Shown here: positions 26,001 through 33,852 of the stretch, piece by piece
Layout: every line of letters starts with the position of its first letter
How positions within the stretch are numbered: position 1 is the first letter of the stretch
Assembly: GCF_008801835.1 (NCBI RefSeq)
Contig: NZ_VZOW01000045.1
Coordinates: forward strand, 1-41,733
Length of the DNA: 41,733 nt
Source: Cupriavidus pauculus
Lineage (GTDB): Bacteria > Pseudomonadota > Gammaproteobacteria > Burkholderiales > Burkholderiaceae
Reading direction: 5' to 3'
Translations under genes and position numbers: made by a program
Notes under the pieces: generated by a model
What the model saw: the letters and a program-made list of their open reading frames with translations, nothing else
Told to the model about the DNA's origin: nothing
The model's database searches: none

Positions 26001-26835
26001 TACTGTAGGCAATCGGAGTAACACCCTTGTGCGCCCACAATGCACCGGCCTGCGCCGTGTCACCAGACTGGAATGCATACATGGCGTTCCCTGGCGTGGA
26101 GAAGCGGCTTAGCGCTTCGAGCAGGTACTGGATCGGTGGGTCATCTGCTGAATAGCCGACAAACACGATCTGATATCTCTGCAGCAGAAGATTGATGTAG
26201 CGTGTCGCCCATCCCTCCGACAGATAGGCATACCCAAAATCGGCGCTCGACATGACAAGTTCGTTGTCATGCGCTGCTGTGTAAGAGTCGTTGACCCGAC
26301 CATGTAGATGGACGATGCCGCGGAAGTCTTGCTCGCGGCGTGGGTCTGGAAGATGGGGAGGGCTGAACTGAGGGAGAGTCGCATCGCATTGCTCAAATAG
26401 CAGGTCAAAGTTCGTTGTGACCAGGCGCGGCTCTCCAGTGGGCCCTCTTGAGAGGTCTAGGAGAGTACGGTGGGGTGTGAGCGCAGATGATGAATCGACT
26501 ACCGGTTTCAGGGACTTAGCGACAGCGGCTCGCACGTCGATCGCGTCGAAGTCTCGTTCAAGCAGCGAGAAAAGTCGGTCAGCTGCAACCAAGCCTCCAA
26601 TGCCAGGATTCTGAATTTCTTCCTGGAGCTTTCTTGTAGCTGCAAATACTTGCCGAGGTGGGCTAGTTTGAATTGCGCCGAGTTCGTCCATCACCATTTC
26701 GGCGAGACGGTAAAAATCCGGGAGCCCAGCGCTCGCCTTCGAAACACCCGCTCCGCAAAAAAACAGAACGTCACCGGCATCGCGGGCGGTTAGCAGTTCA
26801 TCGGGTATTGAGGGGCCAGTAGGAGTAAAGCGCAT
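23077..26835 (-). CDS. Giant SIR2-domain defence protein (about 1,250 aa)
   Basis: The N-terminal about 290 residues are a SIR2-like NAD-binding domain. With numbering from a possible GTG start at 26880, it shows GAGVSKASAGLPDF (43-56), TTNFD (154-158), HLHG with the catalytic histidine H192, and FVGYSADDPP (239-248). About 950 mostly helical residues follow, without a nuclease or NTPase motif I can see. This is the plan of defence-associated sirtuins (DSR1/DSR2), which deplete NAD+ on phage infection. The ATG at 26835 is used because neither start has a clear ribosome site. The gene is convergent with Shedu, with 64 bases between the stops. Its frame is intact over its full length. Confidence 0.85.
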   Translation of the reverse strand: MRFTPTGPSIPDELLTARDAGDVLFFCGAGVSKASAGLPDFYRLAEMVMDELGAIQTSPPRQVFAATRKLQEEIQNPGIGGLVAADRLFSLLERDFDAIDVRAAVAKSLKPVVDSSSALTPHRTLLDLSRGPTGEPRLVTTNFDLLFEQCDATLPQFSPPHLPDPRREQDFRGIVHLHGRVNDSYTAAHDNELVMSSADFGYAYLSEGWATRYINLLLQRYQIVFVGYSADDPPIQYLLEALSRFSTPGNAMYAFQSGDTAQAGALWAHKGVTPIAYSSDHQHAALWESLEQWAIRARDVDAWNDDVLCKAMSGPVALEPHERGIVAHLASTLDGASRIAAAQVPIPAEWLFVFDRNARYFGPPQEPRILLSNDIPPFFDTVCLDSDEPPIRDEDLTLNASSMPAEAWDAFEINRGDIAVVGPESVAGWRDCQHPDLPHRLRSLQQWLLRVSHQPSALIWAAGISALHPGIISRLQYRLRFDSAKYSPKLRSDWQFVLSSLSQHRSDPDHQKYSVEGKASVSGWTASLVQEAMRLYRPQLRVEPSHGVSAFCGAAEQDLIHVSLDYVRPHSEIDIPPHQRKYALSLLRQEIEHAIRLEREINPDFYSYLHTLVRNDGAPGDRDSHGITGHVVAYIGLLFALADVDAAGARLEVSHWGDSDDISTRIRIVAASRSDLASPAEAANAYLNLTDVDFWDDAHERDLLISIRARWPELPPNAQEQLTNRILNGEIPYDGVANDTKVRCRLGRVQWLKKHGIDIEASHSDKIDELRNLVPDWTEDAAFFTGRPKFEVFSVDQDTALAPLAGVMLVDIVAKVEEIRNQQPRHLHTVSEPFLGLVNHSPSKALKALVLAQRKGIYHPWTWATLLNKEHASPRLVYALAARLSRLSPHQLRQVVREAANWLRRNTQRLDSISHQMFWDLWQACAESLRCEPFDDPAGKRNRSWIEQSVDSAAARLAESAFLVDSDLDTPVILSELTTRIVQLLQLPAPFRQHAIFRIAMRFEVFFAKDSQWTTETLLPLSSSQGNDSAAFWQGYLYRTTTLSPKAFALFKDVLISHVRDRTLLKGGSALIAATLLDRWMQRTEAACAEEAMSDSELREILVLSDEEFRDELVRTLARWTKESPAKYDDQVLYFLEKVWPLQKVVKNARMTARLVDLAFAVSDRFSEAVKLIVPKVVIAPRELSMRYYKVDERVVQSHGPALVDLLWQTLPTAASMWPDDVDNLLTELQRLPTLNGSAKLSTLLRRSKYRR

Positions 26836-27076
26836 GGGAACGAAGCGGGGTCTGACAAAGGAGATCGCCAATTTTGGCACCGCTTAACCATCGTGTGGAG
26901 GGTAGGCACTCCAATTTGTGCTAGCATTCACAGGTGCGCTCAACGTAGGCGCCTGCTACCCGTCATTGCAAAGCTGGAAACGGCACTGCGTCCTCATGAG
27001 TATTCTTCCATGGCTATCTTTTGGCCCTGGGCTAAGCGGTTGACGGGTGACGCTTGAATCCGGGCTGGAGATCGTC

Positions 27077-28345
27077 ATGAGTCGTCGTTCTACCCCTCCC
27101 TCTACTGTGGCTGGAATCAAGCGCTTGGGCATCGAGATCAAGCGCGAGCACGAGATTTCCCATAGCTTGGCTCTGGACTTGGCCGCCAAGGAAGCCGGCT
27201 TCCAGAACTTCCGCCATGCCTCATCTGTGCTGTCGGCACCCGTGGTCGCTGACACAAATCATACGGCCCACCTTACGGCCTATTGGGTCAAGCCGCGAGG
27301 CGAGTATTTCGAGCGCGGCCGGCTTACTTTGTCAGTCCAGCTGTCCAAGCCCCTTGATCAGACTGTATCCAGGCATCAGCTCATGAGCGCCAGGCACTTA
27401 GCCGGCTTTCGCATCGAGGCCCAGGATCATCTTGAGTTAAAGCTCGATATCCCACGGGAGGAAGAGGGCGCTCGTGAAACGTTGGAAGCTGCGGCGCGGA
27501 CGCTGCGTTTCTTGGCTGCGACTGGATTGCGTCCGGCTACCACCCAAAGGGAGCGCTGGCCGCTACTTTCGCGATTCGAGACGTTGCCTGGTGCCGATCA
27601 CTATTCCCTGTGGATCGACCGCAACGGCGATTGGATCTATATGGACGAACCGTATAACAAGCCGGAGCTTGCGGAGCGTGCCAGTTGGTCAGAGCGCAAT
27701 GGAATGACGATGGTTCGCCCCGCGTGGGAAGGTCTCTACTCCCCTCAACTGACGGTTCCTTTTTTCTTCTGCGATAACGAAACTGTCGCAACCAGTGTGG
27801 CGGATGCCATCGCACGGCTAACGAACGGTACTCCTGGCACGTGGGAGGTGGGCAGCTACGACAGTGAATTTGTCAGTCCCGCGCGTGCCGCATTGGATAG
27901 GCCCCGTCGGCGGCGGCCGATGCCGGCTGTGCCGGGCCTTATTCGCAATGGAGCCTTGCCATACGGCAACGCTGTTGGAGGAAGCCGGTCGCTATGGCGG
28001 CCAGCCAAACCAATGGGCGTGTCGAGCCACCGCGAGGCTGCGTATTTGCTGAAGGCGCTTTTGGTCTCCGATCTTGAGTACCGCCAAACGATGGCGGTAG
28101 GAAAAGTCCGATCCACGTTGGACAATTGGATTTCGTTGGAGCACAAGGCAGGCCTTGGCGAGAGTCTGGATCTTTATTACGGAGGCGCAAATGGCAGGCC
28201 TCTTCTGGACGGTCCCTCCAGGCTCGCGGCAGTGCGGCGTGTACGCGAAATTCTGTCTGCTGGGTACCAATCCTGTCGGCCGAGAGAGTTCGTGCTAAAC
28301 AGCCTTTCTATCGTGGAGGCCGCGCTGAAGAGGGAGACTTCGTAA
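27077..28345 (+). CDS. DUF5623-like protein
   Basis: A 422-residue protein. The start MSRRSTPPSTVAGIKRLGIEI, with LALDLAAKEAGFQNFRHA following, is the pattern I associate with DUF5623 proteins of Pseudomonas and Burkholderia plasmids. The middle (about 60-250) is beta-rich and the end is helical (EAAYLLKALLVSDLEYRQTM). The ATG at 27077 has a GGAG site 6 bases upstream and is preferred to one at 27047. Function unknown; it is commonly a plasmid accessory gene. Divergent from the SIR2 gene. Confidence 0.65.
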   Translation: MSRRSTPPSTVAGIKRLGIEIKREHEISHSLALDLAAKEAGFQNFRHASSVLSAPVVADTNHTAHLTAYWVKPRGEYFERGRLTLSVQLSKPLDQTVSRHQLMSARHLAGFRIEAQDHLELKLDIPREEEGARETLEAAARTLRFLAATGLRPATTQRERWPLLSRFETLPGADHYSLWIDRNGDWIYMDEPYNKPELAERASWSERNGMTMVRPAWEGLYSPQLTVPFFFCDNETVATSVADAIARLTNGTPGTWEVGSYDSEFVSPARAALDRPRRRRPMPAVPGLIRNGALPYGNAVGGSRSLWRPAKPMGVSSHREAAYLLKALLVSDLEYRQTMAVGKVRSTLDNWISLEHKAGLGESLDLYYGGANGRPLLDGPSRLAAVRRVREILSAGYQSCRPREFVLNSLSIVEAALKRETS

Positions 28346-28419
28346 CGCCACGGTGTGGGCAGGCGACGGCGCTAGGCAGGGCGCTGCCCACTTTTGCGCG
28401 GCACTAATGGGAGGGGCCA

Positions 28420-28692
28420 ATGGCGGATGAGTTTCCGGTAGGTGTGCTGGTTCTCGACGACGCAGCTGTCTATTCCCTTCGCATCATCGACGAAGGCGGA
28501 GGCCGATATCGCGGGCGTTACGTTTGGCACAAAGGAACGGACCTCGCTTCGGTGGAGGCACTCCTTTGCGCCAAGTGGTTACCAGAAGCCGAATGGCATC
28601 GGACGTTTGGATGTTTTACTTCGGACGATGAAGTCGATTGCGCAGTTACCATCGAGATTCGAAACAAGCTGAAAAACGGTGCCACTTCTTGA
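28420..28692 (+). CDS. Small unknown protein (90 aa)
   Basis: A 90-residue protein with GVLVLDDAAVYSLRIID, GGGRYRGRYVW and a cysteine-containing C-terminal part. A GGGAGGGG site lies just upstream of the ATG. It lies downstream of the DUF5623 gene and convergent with the HNH gene. No family recognised. Confidence 0.6.
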   Translation: MADEFPVGVLVLDDAAVYSLRIIDEGGGRYRGRYVWHKGTDLASVEALLCAKWLPEAEWHRTFGCFTSDDEVDCAVTIEIRNKLKNGATS

Positions 28693-28702
28693 GTGCACGT
28701 GC

Positions 28703-29689
28703 CTACGTCGCTTCATGATCAGCTCGAGAGGCGACACGCAGCAGCTCTTCATTGATGGCGCTCCTGTCCGGAGCATAGTGAGCGGCTCGATGGCAATTTG
28801 GGCAGATTGCAACGCAGTTCCACGCTCGGTCGCTAGTTTCGACGCCGAAAATGTGATGCACGTCCAGGAAGCTTGGAAAGGGCGCACGAATGCTGCACGT
28901 CGGATTCTCGCAGACGCCATCAGCGCGGTCCAATACCTGACGCCGGACGCGGTCATCGCGTTTCACGTACGAGCGCTCTGCAGTCCTTCTTTCAGGGCTG
29001 TCGCTACCGGCCGCGGCAGGCGAGGGCGCCTGTAGGTCATCCAGCGTGTCGTCAATCGGACCGAAAGGCGATTCCCCTCCAACCTCCTGCAACGAGCACA
29101 AGTCGCTTACGCCAGGCCACGACCATAGGACATCCGGCACCGCGTGGGCGTCCGGTGTCCTTGTGTCCTTCAGATACAGCGTTGGGCTGCCGCCGTTTTT
29201 GGCGTGGTTCTTCCGGATTCGCCCGAGCTTTCCGGTGGCAATCAGAGACTCGCTCGTTTCGCACTGTGCTCTCCATATGCGAGGAACATCGGCAACGGGG
29301 AGAAGGGCGGCAAAATCGAAACCATCGCCTCGTGGCTGTAACAGGAGAAAATGGGTCACGCCAGATTCCATTGCTCTGTCGCGGATTTCCGAAAGCGTGA
29401 GATCCCAGTCATCGTCGGTAAGGCGTGCGCGCAGTTGGGCGGCTGAAATGGTCTCGGGCTTTCCGCGCTGATACCGCCAGCACAATCGGACTCGGGCCGA
29501 AATGCGTGTCCCTGAGGGGCTAGTCGCGCTGACGGTCTGTGATTCGGCCTCGCCTACCGGACGTCTGTTGTCGTCAACGGCAACGAAGCCCCTCGATTCA
29601 AGGAATGGCTTGACGAGATTTCGGCTACGTCGCTCTGCCTGGAGACTTTCTTGAGTGCGAAACTGTCGTGGCTTTGTTTTGGCGTCCAT
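28703..29689 (-). CDS. HNH endonuclease with unassigned N-terminal domain
   Basis: A 328-residue protein whose C-terminal about 75 residues are an HNH nuclease: Cys pairs in CENPTC and CPNC, the HH of DVHHIFGVE, and N and H in RAWNCVAICPNCHRAAH. The N-terminal about 240 residues have a basic start (FRTQESLQAERRSRNLVKPFL), then a mixed domain with LCWRYQRG and a FDFAALLPVADVP segment, and may recognise a target. The ATG at 29689 has a GGGGA site 8-9 bases upstream; upstream ATGs lack one. It could be a restriction or phage-defence nuclease, or a mobile-DNA nuclease. Confidence 0.75.
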   Translation of the reverse strand: MDAKTKPRQFRTQESLQAERRSRNLVKPFLESRGFVAVDDNRRPVGEAESQTVSATSPSGTRISARVRLCWRYQRGKPETISAAQLRARLTDDDWDLTLSEIRDRAMESGVTHFLLLQPRGDGFDFAALLPVADVPRIWRAQCETSESLIATGKLGRIRKNHAKNGGSPTLYLKDTRTPDAHAVPDVLWSWPGVSDLCSLQEVGGESPFGPIDDTLDDLQAPSPAAAGSDSPERRTAERSYVKRDDRVRRQVLDRADGVCENPTCSIRAPFPSFLDVHHIFGVETSDRAWNCVAICPNCHRAAHYAPDRSAINEELLRVASRADHEAT

Positions 29690-29824
29690 TGTGCTTTTCC
29701 CCATTATTGCAGGGTACGTATCGACCGGCAGGAACGCTCCGGACCTCAACTTTTTCTTGACTTGAGCCGATAGTAAATAGACTGCGTAATGCAGTACTTG
29801 TCAACTAAGAAAACGGAAAAAATC

Positions 29825-30310
29825 ATGAAGAAGACACTCCTGTTTGCGGGCCTCCTGTCTGGCTCGGCAGCGGTGATGGCGGCAAACGTGGGCACACCGT
29901 CCATGACACTCTCGATCGAAACCCCTTCGGGGAAGCAAGAAGCGTTGGTGTCGACGCTCGCGCCTTCGGTCACCTCTAATGGCAGGACGATTAGCTACGC
30001 ACGATCCTGCAAGGTGGATGGCAGCGGTAAGCCGAGCATCGAGCGTGCCACGGTTTTCGAAGGAACGACGGTCACAGTGCATCCCAAGCAAATCAACGAT
30101 GGGACGCGCGTGATTGCGAACGTTGTCGCAGTCAACACGCGCCTTCGCAAGATGGACAAGGTGGAGCAGGGGGGCTGCTACATCGAGCTGCCGGACGTTG
30201 ATAGCGCCAGCGCCGAGAGCCATTTCAACCTGGCCAGCGGCAAGTCGGAATCGATGTCGCTTAGTGGATCGAACGGAGCGTCCCTGAAGGTGACCGTTCA
30301 GCTGCCGTAA
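29825..30310 (+). CDS. Secreted protein of unknown function (161 aa)
   Basis: It starts MKKTLLFAGLLSGSAAVMAANV, a clear Sec signal peptide with cleavage likely after AMA/AAN (about residue 20). The mature about 140 residues are S/T/V-rich and beta-like, with two cysteines (in YARSCKVDG and GGCYIELP) that could form a disulfide. An earlier ATG at 29789 would spoil the signal peptide. Probably periplasmic; the pattern recalls small type II/IV-associated or fimbrial-like proteins, but no family is assigned. Confidence 0.65.
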   Translation: MKKTLLFAGLLSGSAAVMAANVGTPSMTLSIETPSGKQEALVSTLAPSVTSNGRTISYARSCKVDGSGKPSIERATVFEGTTVTVHPKQINDGTRVIANVVAVNTRLRKMDKVEQGGCYIELPDVDSASAESHFNLASGKSESMSLSGSNGASLKVTVQLP

Positions 30311-30321
30311 CGAAGTCGAGG

Positions 30322-30345
30322 GGATGGCCGCACGAGCGGCCATCC
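30322..30345 (+). terminator. Terminator-like hairpin after the secreted gene
   Basis: GGATGGCCGC-ACGA-GCGGCCATCC: a perfect 10-bp stem with a tetraloop, 12 bases after the stop. It lacks a T tract, so termination may be partial or it may act in mRNA stability. Confidence 0.5.
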
Positions 30346-30431
30346 AGCCGGATTTGCATGGCGACGACCAAGCTCGGCGAAATGGACACCAACCCTGCGC
30401 ATTCACTGCGCATCAGGATCCGAGATTCTTT

Positions 30432-31463
30432 ATGACAGACCTCCAAGTTGTTGAGCCGCAGCAGCTAGAGCTTGGCGTATCGTCAGGCATGCTGGAAGCA
30501 TCTGCGGCCCTCTGCGCTTTGAAGATCACCCTTGACAGACATGCGCGCCGCTTTGTTGGTCAGGCCTACCTGAATGATTGGATGGGAGGACCGGGGACGT
30601 GCGCCTTTTGGGGTGACGAGTTCCTGGAGGTTGTAATCCCGTTCTTGAGGTGGGAGGATGGCCATAGCCGGCCTTTCCAGGCCTTTGTCGATCCCAGGTT
30701 CGTGTTGGGGGCGAGTATCAAGGGAAAACCGGAAGACATAGCTGCTGCTGAAGTCCCTAGCCGTATCAAGAAATATGCGGAAACGTTCGGTTCGATAGAT
30801 AACGTCCACTACATCTGGTATCGCGCTTTGGGGATTCTCTGCGCGCACGAGGGAAAACACCGTGTCGCGTTCATGCGTGCCCACGACCAGCCTGCAATTG
30901 CTGCGTGGGTGAGTGAAGCGATGTACCCTGACGCAGACCGCATTACCATCGTTAAGCCAGATGAGGGGGAGGAATGGCTGGCGATATTGGATGGACGATA
31001 CGTGCAAGTTCTCAGACGGCCAGAGGTATCGAGCGCGATGATGCGCGCTTATGGCGTGAAAGAAGCTCGCTGGCGCGAGCTCGTCGACATGCCCGACAAG
31101 GACCTAGTCATACAAGCCGTTCGTCAACGTAATTTTCATAACCAGCCCCGCAGTTCGGCTGAGGAAGACAGGGCTCTTGACCTTGATGAGCTCGCCCGCA
31201 AGGAGCGATCAGATGCGGAGTTGGTTTCCCGAACTATCCACGATATCGAACCCTTCAGGCTTGACTGGAAGCGCTACTGGTTTCCGGTCATTGCCTGCAT
31301 GGTGGTAGGAATTCTTTTGAAGCTATTTGATAGTCCCAAGACCGATGAGCCAGCCCTGGTGTTGCTCGGTGTGGCCTGTGGATTAGCTGCGAGCATGTCG
31401 TTGCTCAAGTTTTGGGGACCACGCTCGGTGGCCGGGAGAAGCCGTGCATTTTGGCGACCTTAG
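30432..31463 (+). CDS. Unknown protein with a ParB-like motif and C-terminal membrane helices
   Basis: A 343-residue protein. The middle (about 135-175) carries CAHEGKHRVAFMRAHDQPAIAAWV, which resembles the EGxHR box of ParB/sulfiredoxin-like folds that bind NTPs. Two membrane helices follow at the end (YWFPVIACMVVGILLKLF and LVLLGVACGLAASMSLLKF), placing the main part in the cytoplasm. The ATG at 30432 is used because the upstream in-frame extension from 30324 overlaps the hairpin. It follows the secreted gene, and the two may work together. Function unknown. Confidence 0.6.
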   Translation: MTDLQVVEPQQLELGVSSGMLEASAALCALKITLDRHARRFVGQAYLNDWMGGPGTCAFWGDEFLEVVIPFLRWEDGHSRPFQAFVDPRFVLGASIKGKPEDIAAAEVPSRIKKYAETFGSIDNVHYIWYRALGILCAHEGKHRVAFMRAHDQPAIAAWVSEAMYPDADRITIVKPDEGEEWLAILDGRYVQVLRRPEVSSAMMRAYGVKEARWRELVDMPDKDLVIQAVRQRNFHNQPRSSAEEDRALDLDELARKERSDAELVSRTIHDIEPFRLDWKRYWFPVIACMVVGILLKLFDSPKTDEPALVLLGVACGLAASMSLLKFWGPRSVAGRSRAFWRP

Positions 31464-31520
31464 GTAAGTGTCAACGCCAATCCGCTCGGCTCTGAGCCTT
31501 TCGCGATGGTGGCATGGCAA

Positions 31521-31871
31521 TCACCCGATGAAGTGCTTCCACAAGAGATAGCCCGCCAATGCCAGTATGCCGAGCAGCACGCCAAGAATGCCATATTCAC
31601 TTTGAATCGGCCGATTCCCTGATGACGGCGCCTTATCGCGCGTGTAATGGCGCTGAGCCCGCACGACGTCTTTGACTTCCTCGGAGGTTGGAAGGGCTAT
31701 CCGGCTACGGGCGCTTCGCTGAGCTTCTCGTAGTGCAGCGATTTCGAGCTTAAGTTTCTCGATCTCCAAGGCGGTCTTCCGAGCTGACCATACTTGAATC
31801 AAGAAGCCGACGCTGCTTGCAGCGGAGGTCGCACCAGCTACGAACAAAATCCAGAAGTTTTCAACGGTCAT
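31521..31871 (-). CDS. Small two-helix membrane protein (116 aa)
   Basis: A 116-residue protein. An N-terminal membrane helix (about 5-28) is followed by a coiled coil (ARKTALEIEKLKLEIAALRE), a polar region and a second helix at the end (YGILGVLLGILALAGYLLW). It is oriented opposite to the preceding gene. No family recognised; the topology resembles small accessory proteins of membrane complexes. Confidence 0.6.
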   Translation of the reverse strand: MTVENFWILFVAGATSAASSVGFLIQVWSARKTALEIEKLKLEIAALREAQRSARSRIALPTSEEVKDVVRAQRHYTRDKAPSSGNRPIQSEYGILGVLLGILALAGYLLWKHFIG

Positions 31872-31965
31872 GAATACCTGCGTGATGTACTAAGCCTCAT
31901 GGTCGGACCTGGGCTGGTGAGCGTTGTGCTCCACGCGTTGTGTGTGGCGCAGGGCAGGGATCCGC

Positions 31966-32628
31966 CTATATGTCTGCGGTGTTCTCTGTTGATTTGCGCG
32001 TGCGTGGAGGCATTGGCGCTGGCTCAGCGATGAGAGATTCAGCAGGGTAGAGGCGAAGGAACGTGCGAGCGCGCTCGGCATCCCTGCAGGCAAGCCAGTC
32101 GTCCCAGTCGGCGCGAGGAACCAGTACCACGCTGCGCTTTTCGTCTCCGGGCTTATGGAACCGCTTCATCAACGGATGATTCTCAGCGTTGAGCGTTGGC
32201 ATCGTAAAGGATATGGCCCCGTCGGACCATGCGCGCCACAAGCCGGCAATCGCAAACGGTTCATCGTGAGGCAGGCCGATCTTCCACCGCACGGCTTTGC
32301 CCGTCTCCCAGTTCGGCTCATAGAAGCCTGTTGCGCCTATCAGGCAAAGCTGGCCAGCCTTCCAGTGTTTTGCAAACGAGCTGAGCTTTCCGATGGTTTC
32401 GGCGCGAGCGTTGGCTGTCGGGTAGTAGCGTACGCCGGGTGGGATCTTCCCCTTAGGCACCATACTGAAGGATGCAAGCACGGCTTCACGCTCGCCACTC
32501 TCCGTTGCGCGGATGATCGGGGCAGGGTAGTCAGGCCAAGCTTCCGATCGCCATTCTCCGGCAGGCGGTTCGACGCCAAAAACGTCTCGGAGCACTTGCC
32601 ATTGGACCGGCGCGTAGTTGACGCACAT
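31966..32628 (-). CDS. SRAP (SOS response-associated peptidase, YedK-type) protein
   Basis: SRAP/HMCES proteins covalently trap abasic sites in single-stranded DNA. The start is placed at 32628 because the family needs Cys at position 2 after Met removal: MCVNYAP gives C2. N73 (PTANARAET), E104 (GFYEP) and probably H158 (FHKPGDEKR) match the active site. The protein has 220 residues. It is preceded by a gene with a LexA box; the upstream stop overlaps its start region (TGATGATGATG), so it should be SOS-induced. Confidence 0.9.
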   Translation of the reverse strand: MCVNYAPVQWQVLRDVFGVEPPAGEWRSEAWPDYPAPIIRATESGEREAVLASFSMVPKGKIPPGVRYYPTANARAETIGKLSSFAKHWKAGQLCLIGATGFYEPNWETGKAVRWKIGLPHDEPFAIAGLWRAWSDGAISFTMPTLNAENHPLMKRFHKPGDEKRSVVLVPRADWDDWLACRDAERARTFLRLYPAESLIAEPAPMPPRTRKSTENTADI

Positions 32629-32630
32629 CA

Positions 32631-33011
32631 TCACCCTCCATTCAATTTGCTGGACTTCCCCCGGCCGCGCACCACGTCAGCAGGAATTGGCGTTTCCAAT
32701 TCCTCGCGCGTGATCGGCCGCATCAGCCAGGCTTGCCGGTATTCCTTCAGTTCGAAGTCGGCGCGCTCGAATCCCGTGACAACCAAATCGTCGGAAGTCA
32801 TTCTGACGATCTTCGCGTCGTACAGCACGCCAAGTTCCGCAACGTCTTGGTGCTGGCTGTAGAGCATGATGGCATGCGGTATGACGCGGTGGGCGCGCGT
32901 ATCCATGCGGTCCTCGATCACGACCTGGCCGCGCCATAGCAGCTGCCCGCCCCACCATCCGCGGTGTAGCCGGCGTCCTTCCAGGCAGAGTTTCATGACT
33001 TCGAAAAGCAT
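32631..33011 (-). CDS. Unknown SOS-regulated protein upstream of SRAP
   Basis: A 126-residue frame. The LexA box at 33014-33029 ends three bases before the ATG at 33011, so the real start may be the ATG at 32996 (MKLCLEGRRLHRG...), giving about 121 residues. The content is mixed, with WWGGQLLWRG and DRMDTRAHRVIPHAIM; no domain is recognised. The end overlaps the SRAP start, which suggests that the two are co-transcribed and that it may assist in DNA damage response. Confidence 0.65.
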   Translation of the reverse strand: MLFEVMKLCLEGRRLHRGWWGGQLLWRGQVVIEDRMDTRAHRVIPHAIMLYSQHQDVAELGVLYDAKIVRMTSDDLVVTGFERADFELKEYRQAWLMRPITREELETPIPADVVRGRGKSSKLNGG

Positions 33012-33013
33012 AC

Positions 33014-33029
33014 CTGTATAAATATACAG
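33014..33029. promoter_or_regulatory. LexA box for the SRAP operon
   Basis: CTG-TATAAATATA-CAG matches the LexA consensus CTG-N10-CAG with an AT-rich middle. It directly precedes the minus-strand unknown-SRAP operon, giving SOS control. Confidence 0.8.
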
Positions 33030-33167
33030 TGCTCACTAAACGGCCCGCAAGATCTGACGGGAACCACTTCGTCTAGGTTGGCTGTATCCCTCGGACGTCG
33101 GGGTGACAATACGGCACTTAAGAACCGAAAATGCGCCATCGTGATTGACCCCACGGTGACGATCCCG

Positions 33168-33197
33168 GCCCGCGTATCCATCCGCGGGCTTTTTTTT
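33168..33197 (+). terminator. Strong intrinsic terminator without an upstream gene
   Basis: GCCCGCG (33168-33174) pairs with CGCGGGC (33183-33189) and is followed by eight T (33190-33197). No protein gene precedes it on this strand before the LexA box at 33014, so it could end a short non-coding RNA of about 150-170 nt. Confidence 0.75.
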
Positions 33198-33217
33198 GCC
33201 TTTGGCAGGCACGCACG

Positions 33218-33847
33218 CTAACTACGCCGAAATGCGCCGTGCTTATGCGCATCGGGCCGCTTTACCTTGATCCAGTCAGTGGTTGGCCCACCTTGATAGG
33301 GGCTGCCGGCACGCTTGCATACGATGCCTTCAAGATTGAGCGCTAGAGCGCTCGCGAAGAGCCAATCCGCCTGATCAAGGACAGCCTGGACATAGAGAAG
33401 GCCGGGCAGGGCAGCGAGTAGCGGGCGCAGCATAGTCTTGCGCTCCTCGATCGGCTGCACCCGCACGTCCCGACCCCTGATCGCGAGAATGTCGAAGACG
33501 CAGTAGACAATCGGGTCGGCGCCTTCGTACCAGGACTTGCGCCTGGCCCGCCCATGCAGCCGCTCAAAGTCGGCGCGGCCGACGGCATCCAGCACGCAGA
33601 CCTCGCCATCGAGGACCGTGTTGGCGGGGAGGGCCTTGAGGCTGTGGTGTAGTTCGGGGAACCAGGTAGTACAGTTGGCACCGTTCTTTGTTCGCACAGA
33701 CGGGATCGAGCCGGTCAATGCCAAAGCTCGGTAGCCGTCGTACTTGACCTCGGCCCACCAGCCGTCGCCGCGCGGCAGCGACTTGCGCAGGCCGGGAAGC
33801 ATCGGCGCGAATGCCGCCAGATCCAACGGTTCCGTACCTCGCGGCAT
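33218..33847 (-). CDS. ATP-dependent DNA ligase, adenylation domain only
   Basis: A 209-residue LigD/LigC-type ligase core. Motif I is KYDGYR (K35, AMP acceptor), motif III DGE (80-82), IIIa CVFD, IV EGIVCKR (173-179) and V WIKVKR (192-197). The C-terminal OB domain present in full ligases is absent: the gene stops just after motif V. It may work with a partner, use nicks poorly, or be a remnant. It lies 5 bases after a DUF2188 gene, forming a two-gene operon. Confidence 0.85.
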   Translation of the reverse strand: MPRGTEPLDLAAFAPMLPGLRKSLPRGDGWWAEVKYDGYRALALTGSIPSVRTKNGANCTTWFPELHHSLKALPANTVLDGEVCVLDAVGRADFERLHGRARRKSWYEGADPIVYCVFDILAIRGRDVRVQPIEERKTMLRPLLAALPGLLYVQAVLDQADWLFASALALNLEGIVCKRAGSPYQGGPTTDWIKVKRPDAHKHGAFRRS

Positions 33848-33852
33848 GGGCC

